From: Taklimakanibacter sp050246735
GTDB lineage: Bacteria; Pseudomonadota; Alphaproteobacteria; Rhizobiales; Aestuariivirgaceae
Direction: 5' to 3'
DNA: 64,000 bases
Assembly: GCA_050246735.1 (NCBI GenBank)
Contig: JBFWVM010000004.1
Span: 124,001 to 188,000 of the forward strand
Shown: piece by piece, positions 16,654-25,190 of the stretch
Numbering within the stretch: the first letter of the stretch is position 1
Layout: every line of letters starts with the position of its first letter
The notes under the pieces: generated by a model
Database searches by the model: none
What the model was told of the DNA's origin: nothing
Seen by the model: the letters and a program-made list of their open reading frames with translations, nothing else
Made by a program: the position numbers and the translations under genes

Positions 16654-18123
16654 ATGGCACGACGGGCGGCCGCGCGGGGCAAGCGGGAAAAGCTTACAAG
16701 TCTTTCGGATATCTATAAATTCTTCCGGCACAACCAGACGCCGATCTATTTCCTCTCGCCGACGCCATACAATCTGCTGGGCCTCGGGCGCTGGATCAAC
16801 AACTTCGAATACATCAATTTCTTCGACAGCTTCGACGGCACTCATCCCAAGATCACCGTGCCGCGCGAGCACGGGCCGCATGAATTCCGGTCGATCGAGG
16901 ACGTGAACAACTACCTGCTGCGCCACAAGGAGGTCAGGGCCCGGATCGCCCGGCGCGGCAAGGGGCTGCTCATCCTGGTGATGCTCGACGAGGAGACCGA
17001 GAAGCTCGCCAGGGAGCTCGGCCTCAGGATCGCCCTCCCGCCAGTCAAATTGCGCAAGCATATCGACTCGAAGATCGTCACGACCCGGCTCGGCAACGAG
17101 GCCGGAATCAAGAGCGCGCCGAATATACTCGGAAAAGCAAAGACTTATGCGGAGCTCTTGAAGCTTTCCCAGAAGGCCAGGCTCGGCGCCGACCTGGTCG
17201 TGCAGACGCCTTACGGCGATTCCGGCCGGACCACCTTCTTCATCAGGAGCGAGGCCGACTGGCGGAAGAACGAGGACAAGCTCGTCGCCGAGCAGCTCAA
17301 GGTCATGCGCCGGATCAACCACCTGCCCGGCACGGTCGAGGCGGTGGCGACCCGCCACGGCACGCTGGTCGGCCCGTTGCAGACCGACATCACCGGGTTC
17401 GGCGAGATCACCCCCTACAAGGGCGGGTGGTGCGGCAACGACGTCTTCGTCGGCGGCCTCGACAGGGAACGCAAGGCCGTCATCCGCATGGCGCAGAAGC
17501 TCGGGGACCGCCTCTACAAGGCGGGCTACAAGGGCGCCTTCTGCATGGACTTCCTCATCGATACCGACACCCGCGAAGTCTATCTGGGCGAGATCAATCC
17601 GCGCGTGTCGGGCGCCTCGCCCCTCACCAACCTCATCACCTCGACCTATGGCGGCTGCCCGATCTATCTCTTCCACATGCTCGAATTCATGGATGTCGAC
17701 TGGGAGATCGACCTGTCCAGGCTGCAGGCCCGCTGGACGGAATACGACAACTGGAGCCAGCTCATCCTCAAATACCCGGTCGACCGCGTCGAGATGATCA
17801 CCAGGGCGCCGGCCTCCGGCATCTGGCAGATGAACAAGGACGGCGACATCTCGCTGGTGCGCAAGTCGATCGACTGGTTCCTGGTCTCGGGCGAGAACGA
17901 GGCGTTCTACCTGCGCGTCTACACGGCGGGCGACTACCGCTATCACGGCGCCGACATGGGCATATTGGTGTCGCGCGGGCGCATGCAGACCGACGACCGC
18001 AAGCTCAAGGACCGCGCCAGGGCCTGGGTCGAGGCGATCTACAGGCAGTTCGATGCCATTCCGCTCGAAGGCCCCTCGGCGCCGGTGCCGCCGCCCATGG
18101 ACGGCGTCAACAAGATGTTCTGA
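16654..18123 (+). CDS. ATP-grasp enzyme of unknown substrate (biotin-carboxylase-like)
   Basis: A 489-residue protein with an ATP-grasp core. The flexible glycine loop is PYGDSGRTTFF (Y187 onward). The metal and nucleotide end of the fold reads FCMDFLID, then LGEINPRVSGASPL, with E313 and N315 as likely Mg ligands. A pre-ATP-grasp domain precedes it, and about 130 residues follow without a recognisable carboxyltransferase or biotinyl domain. ATP-grasp enzymes form an acyl phosphate and ligate it to an amine, thiol or other nucleophile; the substrate here is unknown. The ATG at 16654 follows a strong GGAGGGG site. It stands alone on the plus strand and converges on the ABC ATPase gene with a 10-base gap. 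Confidence 0.75.
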   Translation: MARRAAARGKREKLTSLSDIYKFFRHNQTPIYFLSPTPYNLLGLGRWINNFEYINFFDSFDGTHPKITVPREHGPHEFRSIEDVNNYLLRHKEVRARIARRGKGLLILVMLDEETEKLARELGLRIALPPVKLRKHIDSKIVTTRLGNEAGIKSAPNILGKAKTYAELLKLSQKARLGADLVVQTPYGDSGRTTFFIRSEADWRKNEDKLVAEQLKVMRRINHLPGTVEAVATRHGTLVGPLQTDITGFGEITPYKGGWCGNDVFVGGLDRERKAVIRMAQKLGDRLYKAGYKGAFCMDFLIDTDTREVYLGEINPRVSGASPLTNLITSTYGGCPIYLFHMLEFMDVDWEIDLSRLQARWTEYDNWSQLILKYPVDRVEMITRAPASGIWQMNKDGDISLVRKSIDWFLVSGENEAFYLRVYTAGDYRYHGADMGILVSRGRMQTDDRKLKDRARAWVEAIYRQFDAIPLEGPSAPVPPPMDGVNKMF

Positions 18124-18133
18124 GGCAGGGGCC

Positions 18134-19633
18134 TCAGTGCACCGCCGCGTACATGATCTTCTCCTCGGTCGCCTCCAGCGGCGAAATCTCCTCCACCACC
18201 CTGCCCTGGCGGCAGACGAGGATGCGGTCGGAGAGGTTCATGATCTCCGGCAGATAGGACGAGATCACCACGACCGCGAGCCCGTCGTCGGCGAGGCGGT
18301 TGATGATCTGATGGATCTCGGCGATGGCGCCGACGTCGACGCCGCGCGTCGGCTCGTCGAAGATCACCAGCCGCGGCTTCTGGATCAGGCCCTTGCCGAT
18401 CACCACCTTCTGCTGGTTGCCGCCCGAAAGCTCGACCGCTCGGGCATTGTCGTTGATCGCCCGGACATTGAGCTTGCCCGACCATTCGGCGGCGAGGGCG
18501 CGCATCTCCCTGAAGCTCACCACCGCCGACTTCTCGAGCCCCGCCGCCAGCAGGCCCGAATAGAAATTCTCGGCGATCGACATCGTCTCGAAGAAGCCTT
18601 CGAGCTTGCGGTCCTCGGTCACATAGACGATGCGGTCGCGCACAGCTTCCGCCGGAACGTCGTACCTGACCCTGCGGCCGTCGAGCTCGATGTCGCCGCC
18701 GCGCAGGAAGTCGCGCTTGTAGATGCCGGACACGATCTTGAAGGTCTCGGTGCGGCCCGAGCCGATGAGCCCGAAAATGCCGGTGATCTGGCCCTCGAAG
18801 ATCGAGAAGGAATTGTTGCGCACCGTGCTGCCCATGGAAATGTCCTGGACCGAGAGGACCTTGGGCCCGCGCCTGCGGATGTTCTCCTCGCCGCGCCGGA
18901 CGTTGTAGATCTCGTTGGAGAGCGCCCTGCCCACCATGGCGCGCACCACCTTCTCGCGATCGAACTCAGACGCCCTGCCGGACGCCACGAGCTCGCCGTC
19001 GCGCAGGATGGTGATGCGGTCGGCATGGGCGAGCGCCTCCTCGAGCGCATGGGTGATGAAGACGATCGACACGCCGGAGCGCTGCAGCCGCTTCATCAGG
19101 GCGAAGAAATGCCGCTTCTCCTCAGGCGTCAGCGTGGCGGTCGGCTCATCGAAGACGATGATCTCGGCCTTGTGGTGGACGGCGCGCGCGATCTCGACCA
19201 TCTGGCGCTTGGCGGCGCCCAGCGAAGCGACGGTCGCCGTCGGATCGACGGTGAAGTTGAGCGACTGCAGGAACTGCTGGGCGGCGATATAGATGCCGCG
19301 CAGCCGGTTGAGGAAGCTCTCCTTGCCCAGATAGATGTTCTGGGCGACCGTCATGGAGGGAACGAGGCTCGTCTCCTGGAACACCATGGCGATGCCGGCG
19401 GCGAGTGCCGCATGGGGCGAGGCGAATTTCACCTCGCGCCCCTTGTAGGTCATCGTGCCGGACGTCGCCTCGACCACGCCCGCCATGATCTTGGTCAAGG
19501 TGGACTTGCCGGCGCCGTTCTCGCCCAGAAGCGCATGGATCTCGCCCTCCTCCAGGGCGAAGTCGACGTCCTTGACGGCCGGAATGCCGCGATAGGCCTT
19601 GGTGACCTTGCGCATCTCGATGATCGGGGCCAT
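18134..19633 (-). CDS. Sugar-type ABC transporter ATP-binding protein, two nucleotide-binding domains
   Basis: A 499-residue RbsA/MglA-type ATPase with two tandem nucleotide-binding domains. Domain 1 (about residues 1-240) has Walker A GENGAGKST at 37-45, a divergent signature LGAAKRQMVEIARA and Walker B VFDEPTATL. Domain 2 (about 260-499) has the usual degenerate Walker A GLIGSGRTE, signature LSGGNQQK and Walker B IFDEPTRGVD. It energises a CUT2-like importer. It is the last gene of a five-gene operon; its ATG shares one base with the upstream stop (TGATG). The start at 19633 is preferred because the longer frame is antisense-like inside the neighbour. Confidence 0.92.
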   Translation of the reverse strand: MAPIIEMRKVTKAYRGIPAVKDVDFALEEGEIHALLGENGAGKSTLTKIMAGVVEATSGTMTYKGREVKFASPHAALAAGIAMVFQETSLVPSMTVAQNIYLGKESFLNRLRGIYIAAQQFLQSLNFTVDPTATVASLGAAKRQMVEIARAVHHKAEIIVFDEPTATLTPEEKRHFFALMKRLQRSGVSIVFITHALEEALAHADRITILRDGELVASGRASEFDREKVVRAMVGRALSNEIYNVRRGEENIRRRGPKVLSVQDISMGSTVRNNSFSIFEGQITGIFGLIGSGRTETFKIVSGIYKRDFLRGGDIELDGRRVRYDVPAEAVRDRIVYVTEDRKLEGFFETMSIAENFYSGLLAAGLEKSAVVSFREMRALAAEWSGKLNVRAINDNARAVELSGGNQQKVVIGKGLIQKPRLVIFDEPTRGVDVGAIAEIHQIINRLADDGLAVVVISSYLPEIMNLSDRILVCRQGRVVEEISPLEATEEKIMYAAVH

Positions 19634-20685
19634 CACGCGCCTCCCCGGGGCAAGGCGATGCGGAGGATGGCGTCGCCGCCTCTCGCGGCGGCGACGACCG
19701 CGCCTTGCCGGACGACGGCGCTCGTCACGCCGTGACGCTTGCCGTTGGCGCGGCTGTGAAAGCTCGTGACCGGCTGCAACGCCTCGTCGAGGCACACGAT
19801 CAGGCCATAGGATCGGGTCGGCGACCACGGCTTGTGGATGCCCATCACGCGCACCCCGCCATTCTGCAAGGGCTCGAGAAAGCTGCGGCTGGGGCTGAGC
19901 GACGGCGCGATCCACAGCCCGTCCTCGACCTCGCGCATCATGGCGGCGCGGTAGTCGTCCTCCAGGAGCACGAATTCGATCAGCCGGTTGCGCGGCGCGA
20001 ACAGGCTCATGATATAGCCTCCGGGACACGCGGCGAGGCGCGCCGGATAGCCCGGCAGCTTGGTGAGACGCGGCTCGGGCTCGCCGCCCTCCGCCGGGAT
20101 GGCGATGATGCGATGGCGCCAGCTCTCGCTCACCAGGAGGCGGGCGTTGGCGCCGTCGACGGCGATGCCATAGGGAAAGGCGAGCCTGCCCGCCAGGCAG
20201 CGGCGTTCCCCGCTTCCGGGAGCGATGAGCCACACCGACCCTTGCGCCCGCTTGCTCATGAGATCGGCCTTCCAACCGGAGGGCGGCACAGCGTCGGAGC
20301 CGTTGCAGACATAGAGCGCGCCGTCGCCGGCGAAGGCGAGCGCCGCCGGGCAGTTGAAGCCGTCGAGTGGCGCCATGCTGCTGCCAGGAAAAAGGACGCC
20401 GCCGGCTTCGAGACCGGCGGCCAGCATGCCGTCAGGCCCCGCCGCGAGCGCCGTTATGTCGGCCGGCGCCGTCCAGACCGTCTTGCCGTCGGCAAGGGAG
20501 CGTATTTCCCGCCCCGTCGTGAACAGGAGACCGCCCTGATGCTCGACCAGATTGTCGGGCGCCGGCACCTCGGCGATCGCCTCTGCCTCGTCCAGCAGGG
20601 TGTTGGGCTTGAGCGCGCCGTCGAGCGGCGGGATGGTGACGGCCTTGCCGCGGAACAGGTCGAGCAGAGGATCGAGCAGCCTCAT
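19633..20685 (-). CDS. Strictosidine-synthase/SMP-30-like propeller with altered metal-ligand positions
   Basis: A 350-residue soluble protein without signal peptide, with repeated propeller strands and the family segments VSESWRHRI and KLPGYPARLA. Aligned by eye to the propeller fused to the neighbouring permease, the four presumed metal ligands E/N/N/D are replaced by D44, A114, Y172 and A215. It is therefore probably not a working lactonase or hydrolase and may be a binding or scaffold subunit. It overlaps the upstream permease-fusion gene by four bases (ATGA) and the downstream ATPase gene by one base, so translation is tightly coupled. Function is unknown. Confidence 0.72.
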   Translation of the reverse strand: MRLLDPLLDLFRGKAVTIPPLDGALKPNTLLDEAEAIAEVPAPDNLVEHQGGLLFTTGREIRSLADGKTVWTAPADITALAAGPDGMLAAGLEAGGVLFPGSSMAPLDGFNCPAALAFAGDGALYVCNGSDAVPPSGWKADLMSKRAQGSVWLIAPGSGERRCLAGRLAFPYGIAVDGANARLLVSESWRHRIIAIPAEGGEPEPRLTKLPGYPARLAACPGGYIMSLFAPRNRLIEFVLLEDDYRAAMMREVEDGLWIAPSLSPSRSFLEPLQNGGVRVMGIHKPWSPTRSYGLIVCLDEALQPVTSFHSRANGKRHGVTSAVVRQGAVVAAARGGDAILRIALPRGGA

Positions 20686-22802
20686 GCCGGCCCCCAATAG
20701 GAGGCGGGACCGGTCCAGCCCGGATCGGCCCCGGGGATCCGGTAGCGGCCGATCCGGTTGTTGAGGATGCCGCCGACATAGAGACAGCCCTTGTGCTCGC
20801 GCATGGACGTCACCATCGGATGGCTTTCGCCCGTCATGTCGCCGAGCGTCTCGATGATCCGCCCGTCGCCCGAAAACTTCACGACGCCGCCGGTATTGAT
20901 ATTGGGAAACAGCCATTCGTCCTGCGGCAATCTCCGCGTCATGCGCTTGCGGAAGGCGGGATGGCGCAGCGCCAGGTCGAATGTCGGGGTGCGCATGCCG
21001 AGCCAGGCCATCCAGTAGTTCCCGTCCGACGCCCGGTTGATGTTGTCGGGATAGCCCGGCATGTCCCTGATGACGCATTCGGCCGTGCCGGCCTTGGGCC
21101 CTTCGATCCAGTAGCGGTGCACCCGGCAGGCCCAGCTCTCGGCGAAGAAGAGCGACTTGCCGTCATGAGCGAGGCACACGCCGTTGGCATAGCGGTAGCT
21201 GTCGAGCAGCGTCTTCGTCTCGCCGGTGCGCGGATCGAAGACGAGCAGGCGCCCGGTCGGCCGGCCCTCGATCGAATCGATGGCCCAGTCGTGGGCGTCA
21301 TAGCGGGTGGTCGAATCGGTGAAGTAGATCCTTCCGTCGGGGCCTACATCGAGATCGTTGGGATCGCGCAGGCGGGCGTCGTCGACGATCGAGGTGTAGG
21401 AGCGGCCGGTCTCCGCCGAAAGCTGCTTCACCGCGCCCGACTTCGAAATGGCATAGAGTCCCATGGCGCCGACGCAGGAGAGCAGCGTGCCGTCGCGGTC
21501 GAAAGCCAGGCCCAGCGGGAAGCCGCCGGTGTGGGCGAAAACCTCCGAGCGCCTGTAGTCGGGAGCGAAGAAGCGGACGATCTCGCCGTGGCGGGTGCCG
21601 CAATAGAGGTGATCGTCGCGGTCGAGGATCACGTCCTCCGGCCCTTCGAGCTCGCCGAGCCCGATATACTCGGTCCGCGAAATGCGGTTGTTGAGCGCGT
21701 AGGGCGAGCCCGAATCCGGCAGGGCCGACAGGGTCTCGCCCATCCTGTGATAGATCGGCGCCACATAGACCTCGTTCAGCACCTTGTGGCGGTTCTTCAG
21801 CCAGCGTATGTCGAGCGTCACGGCGGCGGCGAGCATCAGGCCCAGCACCATCTGGTTCGTGCCGGTGCCGTAGCCCAGCCTGATCAGGCCGTTGTTCATC
21901 ACCAGCACGATGATGGCGCCCATGATGCCCTTGGCCACCGAGCCGCGTCCGCCGCCCAGGCTGTTGCCGCCGACGACCGCGGCGGTGATCGCCAGGATCT
22001 CGAGGTTCAGGCCCGTGCCCGGCCCCGCCCCGCTCAGCCGGCAGGCGATGAGAAACCCCGCTATGCCCGAGCAAAGCCCCGAGATCACATAGGACAGGAA
22101 GACGGTCTCGCGCACCCTGATCCCGGCATTGTGCGCCGACCGCCGCGATCCGCCGACCGCCATGATGTGCCAGCCCGGACGCGAACGGGTGAGCGCGACA
22201 TGGGCGATCACGGCGATCACCGCCGCCGTGATCACGCTCAGGGAAAAGCCCAGCACCTTGCCGTCGCCGATGAAATCCCAGATCCGTGACGTGATGTCCG
22301 ACTGCTGAACCTGGGCGGCGAAATTGATGATCAGGATGTCGTAGAGGGCCCGGCCGATGACCAGCGTCACCAGGGTGGTCAGGAAGGCGCGCAATCTCAG
22401 ATAGCCGATGAGATAGCCGTTGACCGCGCCGAACGCCATGCCGACGGCGATGGCGCAGAGGAACGCCGCCCACACCGGAAATCCGAAAATGAAGAAGGTG
22501 GCCACCGACGCGAAAGTCGCCAGGGCGAAGATCGAGCTCACCGACAGGTCGATGCCGCCCGCCAGCATGACGATGGTGAGGCCGGTGACGACGATCGAGA
22601 ATTCGCCGAGCTGACGGGTCGATTCGACCAGAGAGGACGGCCTGAAGAAGCCGGGAATGGCCATGCCGAAACCCACCACCGTCACCACCATGGCAAGGAA
22701 CGGAATGGCATTGTCGGCCCAGCGCTTGCTCAGGATCTCGCCGATCAGGTGGTCGGGAATCGAATTGTAGCGCCAGCGCTGTAGCTCTTCTCGTGAACTC
22801 AT
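20682..22802 (-). CDS. Fusion of RbsC-type ABC permease and strictosidine-synthase/SMP-30-like propeller
   Basis: A 706-residue two-part protein. Residues about 30-340 form a BPD_transp_2 permease with the hallmark AGGIDLSVSS and GGGRGSV segments and eight to ten membrane helices. After a linker, residues about 375-700 form a six-bladed propeller with FTDSTTRY, AESWACRVHRY and PGYPDNI, typical of strictosidine-synthase-like and SMP-30 proteins. Probable metal ligands E389, N482, N540 and D586 are present. RbsC-type permeases end in the cytoplasm, so the propeller probably acts inside the cell on incoming substrate, perhaps opening a lactone. The ATG at 22802 is used; a TTG at 22820 in frame is less likely. 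There is no frameshift or stop between the halves. Confidence 0.85.
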   Translation of the reverse strand: MSSREELQRWRYNSIPDHLIGEILSKRWADNAIPFLAMVVTVVGFGMAIPGFFRPSSLVESTRQLGEFSIVVTGLTIVMLAGGIDLSVSSIFALATFASVATFFIFGFPVWAAFLCAIAVGMAFGAVNGYLIGYLRLRAFLTTLVTLVIGRALYDILIINFAAQVQQSDITSRIWDFIGDGKVLGFSLSVITAAVIAVIAHVALTRSRPGWHIMAVGGSRRSAHNAGIRVRETVFLSYVISGLCSGIAGFLIACRLSGAGPGTGLNLEILAITAAVVGGNSLGGGRGSVAKGIMGAIIVLVMNNGLIRLGYGTGTNQMVLGLMLAAAVTLDIRWLKNRHKVLNEVYVAPIYHRMGETLSALPDSGSPYALNNRISRTEYIGLGELEGPEDVILDRDDHLYCGTRHGEIVRFFAPDYRRSEVFAHTGGFPLGLAFDRDGTLLSCVGAMGLYAISKSGAVKQLSAETGRSYTSIVDDARLRDPNDLDVGPDGRIYFTDSTTRYDAHDWAIDSIEGRPTGRLLVFDPRTGETKTLLDSYRYANGVCLAHDGKSLFFAESWACRVHRYWIEGPKAGTAECVIRDMPGYPDNINRASDGNYWMAWLGMRTPTFDLALRHPAFRKRMTRRLPQDEWLFPNINTGGVVKFSGDGRIIETLGDMTGESHPMVTSMREHKGCLYVGGILNNRIGRYRIPGADPGWTGPASYWGPA

Positions 22803-22894
22803 CCGGTCTATGGCTTTCAAGGTGGGTCTGGCGGGCGTTCCCGGGCGGACGCGATGCCCGCCCGGGATGTCCGGACGCTACGCGGCCTGGCCGG

Positions 22895-23911
22895 CTACTG
22901 CGCGGCGGCCTGCAGTGCCTTCACGTCCCAGCATGTGTCGGGCCTGAGGTCGGCCTTGGTGTAGGCGCGCTCGAGCGTATAGATGTAGGTGGTCGAGGTG
23001 CCGGGCGCCTGGCCCGATTGCAGCATGTATTTGATGATCGCGTTCATGTCGCCCGACTGCTTGTACAGCTCGGTGGTGACGACGGCGGTGTATTCGCCCG
23101 ATTCGAGCTTGTCGCAGTCGGCCGTCTTCTCGCCGCCGCCCGTCGTGACGAGGGCGATCTTGCCCTGCTTGCCGGCCTCGCGGATGGCCGCCGAGGTTCC
23201 GGTGGCATCGCCGTCCCAGAAATCGATGATGGCGCAGATGTCGGGGTTCTGCTGCAGCATCGTGGTCGTGACGTTGCGCGCCGTCGTCGCATCCCAGTTC
23301 GAATCGGGCTTCGCCACGACCTTGAAGTCGGGATGCTCGGCGAGCACCTTCATGATGCCGGCATATTGATAGAGGCTCGACGAATTCACCTGATCGCCCT
23401 GCACCAGGCCGATCTGCTTGGAGGAATTCTCGCCGCAGGCCTTCACGGCCGCTTCCGCCTCGAGCTGGCCCAGGCGGTTCCAGTCCGAGCCGATGAAGGC
23501 ATCGGCGGCGAAATTGGCCGGGTTGTCGATCAGGATCACGTAGATGCCCTTCTGCTGGGCCTTCTTCAGCAGCTTGCTGTAGGAATTGAGGTCGGGCGAG
23601 TGGACCACCAGCACGTCGGGATGAGGATCGGAATTGATCAGGTCGGTGATCGCCTGGGCGCCGGCCTCGATCGACCAGTTGGGGTCGCGCGTCTCGAACA
23701 CGCCGCCCCAGCCTTCGACCTCGCGCTTGAGATAGGCGGCCCAGCCTTGCGCCAGATCGAAGCCCATGGCCATGGGAACGAGAGCCACGCGCTTGCCGTT
23801 GAGCGCCTTGGCAAAGGCCGCGGGGCCCGGATCATCCTCGGCCAGCGCTGTTCCGGCGAAAGCGAGCAGCGCGGCGCCTGCGGCGGCGGCACGGAATTTT
23901 CTCCAGTTCAT
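22895..23911 (-). CDS. Periplasmic sugar-binding protein of the ABC importer (type I fold)
   Basis: A 338-residue secreted protein. The signal peptide ends at GTALA near residue 24. The mature part has the two-lobed Peripla_BP_4 pattern: a VALVPMAMG first strand, DVLVVHSP, YVILIDNPANF, and later CAIIDFWDGDA and ALVTTGGG. Starting at the ATG at 23911 places AAGGAGA at good spacing. It delivers ligand to the permeases on either side in the operon. The ligand cannot be read from sequence; linkage to SMP-30-like propellers favours a sugar, sugar acid or lactone. Confidence 0.88.
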   Translation of the reverse strand: MNWRKFRAAAAGAALLAFAGTALAEDDPGPAAFAKALNGKRVALVPMAMGFDLAQGWAAYLKREVEGWGGVFETRDPNWSIEAGAQAITDLINSDPHPDVLVVHSPDLNSYSKLLKKAQQKGIYVILIDNPANFAADAFIGSDWNRLGQLEAEAAVKACGENSSKQIGLVQGDQVNSSSLYQYAGIMKVLAEHPDFKVVAKPDSNWDATTARNVTTTMLQQNPDICAIIDFWDGDATGTSAAIREAGKQGKIALVTTGGGEKTADCDKLESGEYTAVVTTELYKQSGDMNAIIKYMLQSGQAPGTSTTYIYTLERAYTKADLRPDTCWDVKALQAAAQ

Positions 23912-23924
23912 TGACGTCTCCTTG

Positions 23925-24917
23925 TCAGATGTCGCCCTGCTGGGCGGTTTGTTCATCGCGGGGATTGACCAGGCTGTCGACGATGATGGCGATGAGCAGG
24001 ATCGTCGCTTTGAACAGGTTCTGGTAGATGTTGGGGATATCCATGATGGTCATCGCATTGAGCATGATGCCGATCAGCAAGGCGCCGCCGATCACGTTGC
24101 GCACGCCGCCCTTGCCGCCCGACAGGCCGATGCCGCCGATGACGACGACGAGGATGATGTCGTAGAGCAGCGTCGAATTGACCACGCGGGTGTTGATGCT
24201 GAGCAGGCTAGAGGCGGTGAGAAGCCCGGCGGCGAACGCGATCATCGCCGAGATCACGTAGCGCAGCACGATCATGGGCCGCACCGGTATTCCCATGTTG
24301 CGCGCCGCCTGGAAATTGTCGCCCATGAAATAGACGTAGCGGCCCCATTTCGTGTAGCGCAGGAAGAGGAAGGCCAGGAAGGACGCGCCGGCGAAGACGA
24401 AGACCTCGACCGGGATGCCGAGGAACCGGCCTCCCCCCAGCCATTCGAGCCAGTTGCCGCGCGGCACGGGCACCGCGTCCTGGGTGATGAGCTGGGAGCG
24501 CACATAGCCGAAGACGAAGGCGGCGCTGGCCAGGGTTGCGAAAATCGCCGGCACGTCGGCATAGGCGATGAGAAAGCCGTTGGCTATGCCGATGGCCAGG
24601 ACGCCGGCGACCGCGATGCCGAGAGCCGCCCAGCCGGACCAGCCATCGTTCAGAAGCTGGAGATACCAGGCGGCCGACATCGCCATGATGGCGACCGCCG
24701 CCAGGTCGATGCCGCGGCCGATGATCACGATGGCCATGCCCAAAGCGAGAATGCCGAGCACCGATACGCTGCGCACGATGGAGATGAGATTGTTGGCGGC
24801 CAGGAAGCCCGGCAGCAGCACGGCGGAGGCGACGAACAATATCAGGGCGAGCGCCAGAACGATCCGTTCCTGGCTCCACGCCTGCTGCCCGATCACCCGC
24901 GCCGACACCCTGGCCAT
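23925..24917 (-). CDS. RbsC-type ABC transporter permease
   Basis: A 330-residue inner-membrane protein of the BPD_transp_2 family with about eight to ten hydrophobic helices, the conserved IGRGIDLAAVA segment near residue 68 and the GGIGLSGGKGGVRNV loop near residue 265. It is the first gene of the importer operon; a GGAAGGGG site precedes its ATG. With the fused permease two genes downstream it probably forms a heterodimeric channel, unlike the RbsC homodimer. Upstream, 273 bases separate it from the divergent GGDEF-EAL gene; I see no clear operator there apart from a short GTTAAC palindrome. Confidence 0.9.
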   Translation of the reverse strand: MARVSARVIGQQAWSQERIVLALALILFVASAVLLPGFLAANNLISIVRSVSVLGILALGMAIVIIGRGIDLAAVAIMAMSAAWYLQLLNDGWSGWAALGIAVAGVLAIGIANGFLIAYADVPAIFATLASAAFVFGYVRSQLITQDAVPVPRGNWLEWLGGGRFLGIPVEVFVFAGASFLAFLFLRYTKWGRYVYFMGDNFQAARNMGIPVRPMIVLRYVISAMIAFAAGLLTASSLLSINTRVVNSTLLYDIILVVVIGGIGLSGGKGGVRNVIGGALLIGIMLNAMTIMDIPNIYQNLFKATILLIAIIVDSLVNPRDEQTAQQGDI

Positions 24918-25190
24918 CCCCTTCCACAGACCGCAATGATGTCACAGCCGCGATGGTCCCGGAAGTGGCCCTGACGCGCACCGCCGACGCGGCCCGATCG
25001 AGGATCGTCCTTTGCAGGAACATACTCTTAGCGCGGGCGGCGGGCATCGGCCACCGTTTCGCCGGCGCTCCTGCGCGCCGGGGCGGAATCGCGTTAACGG
25101 ACTCTTTCAAGACGCGTGCCGATCTCAATCAAATTCATAATCATTTGGTCACGGCCGGCCTGTAGTTTGGCCGCGGGGCAAGGCAAGGCA

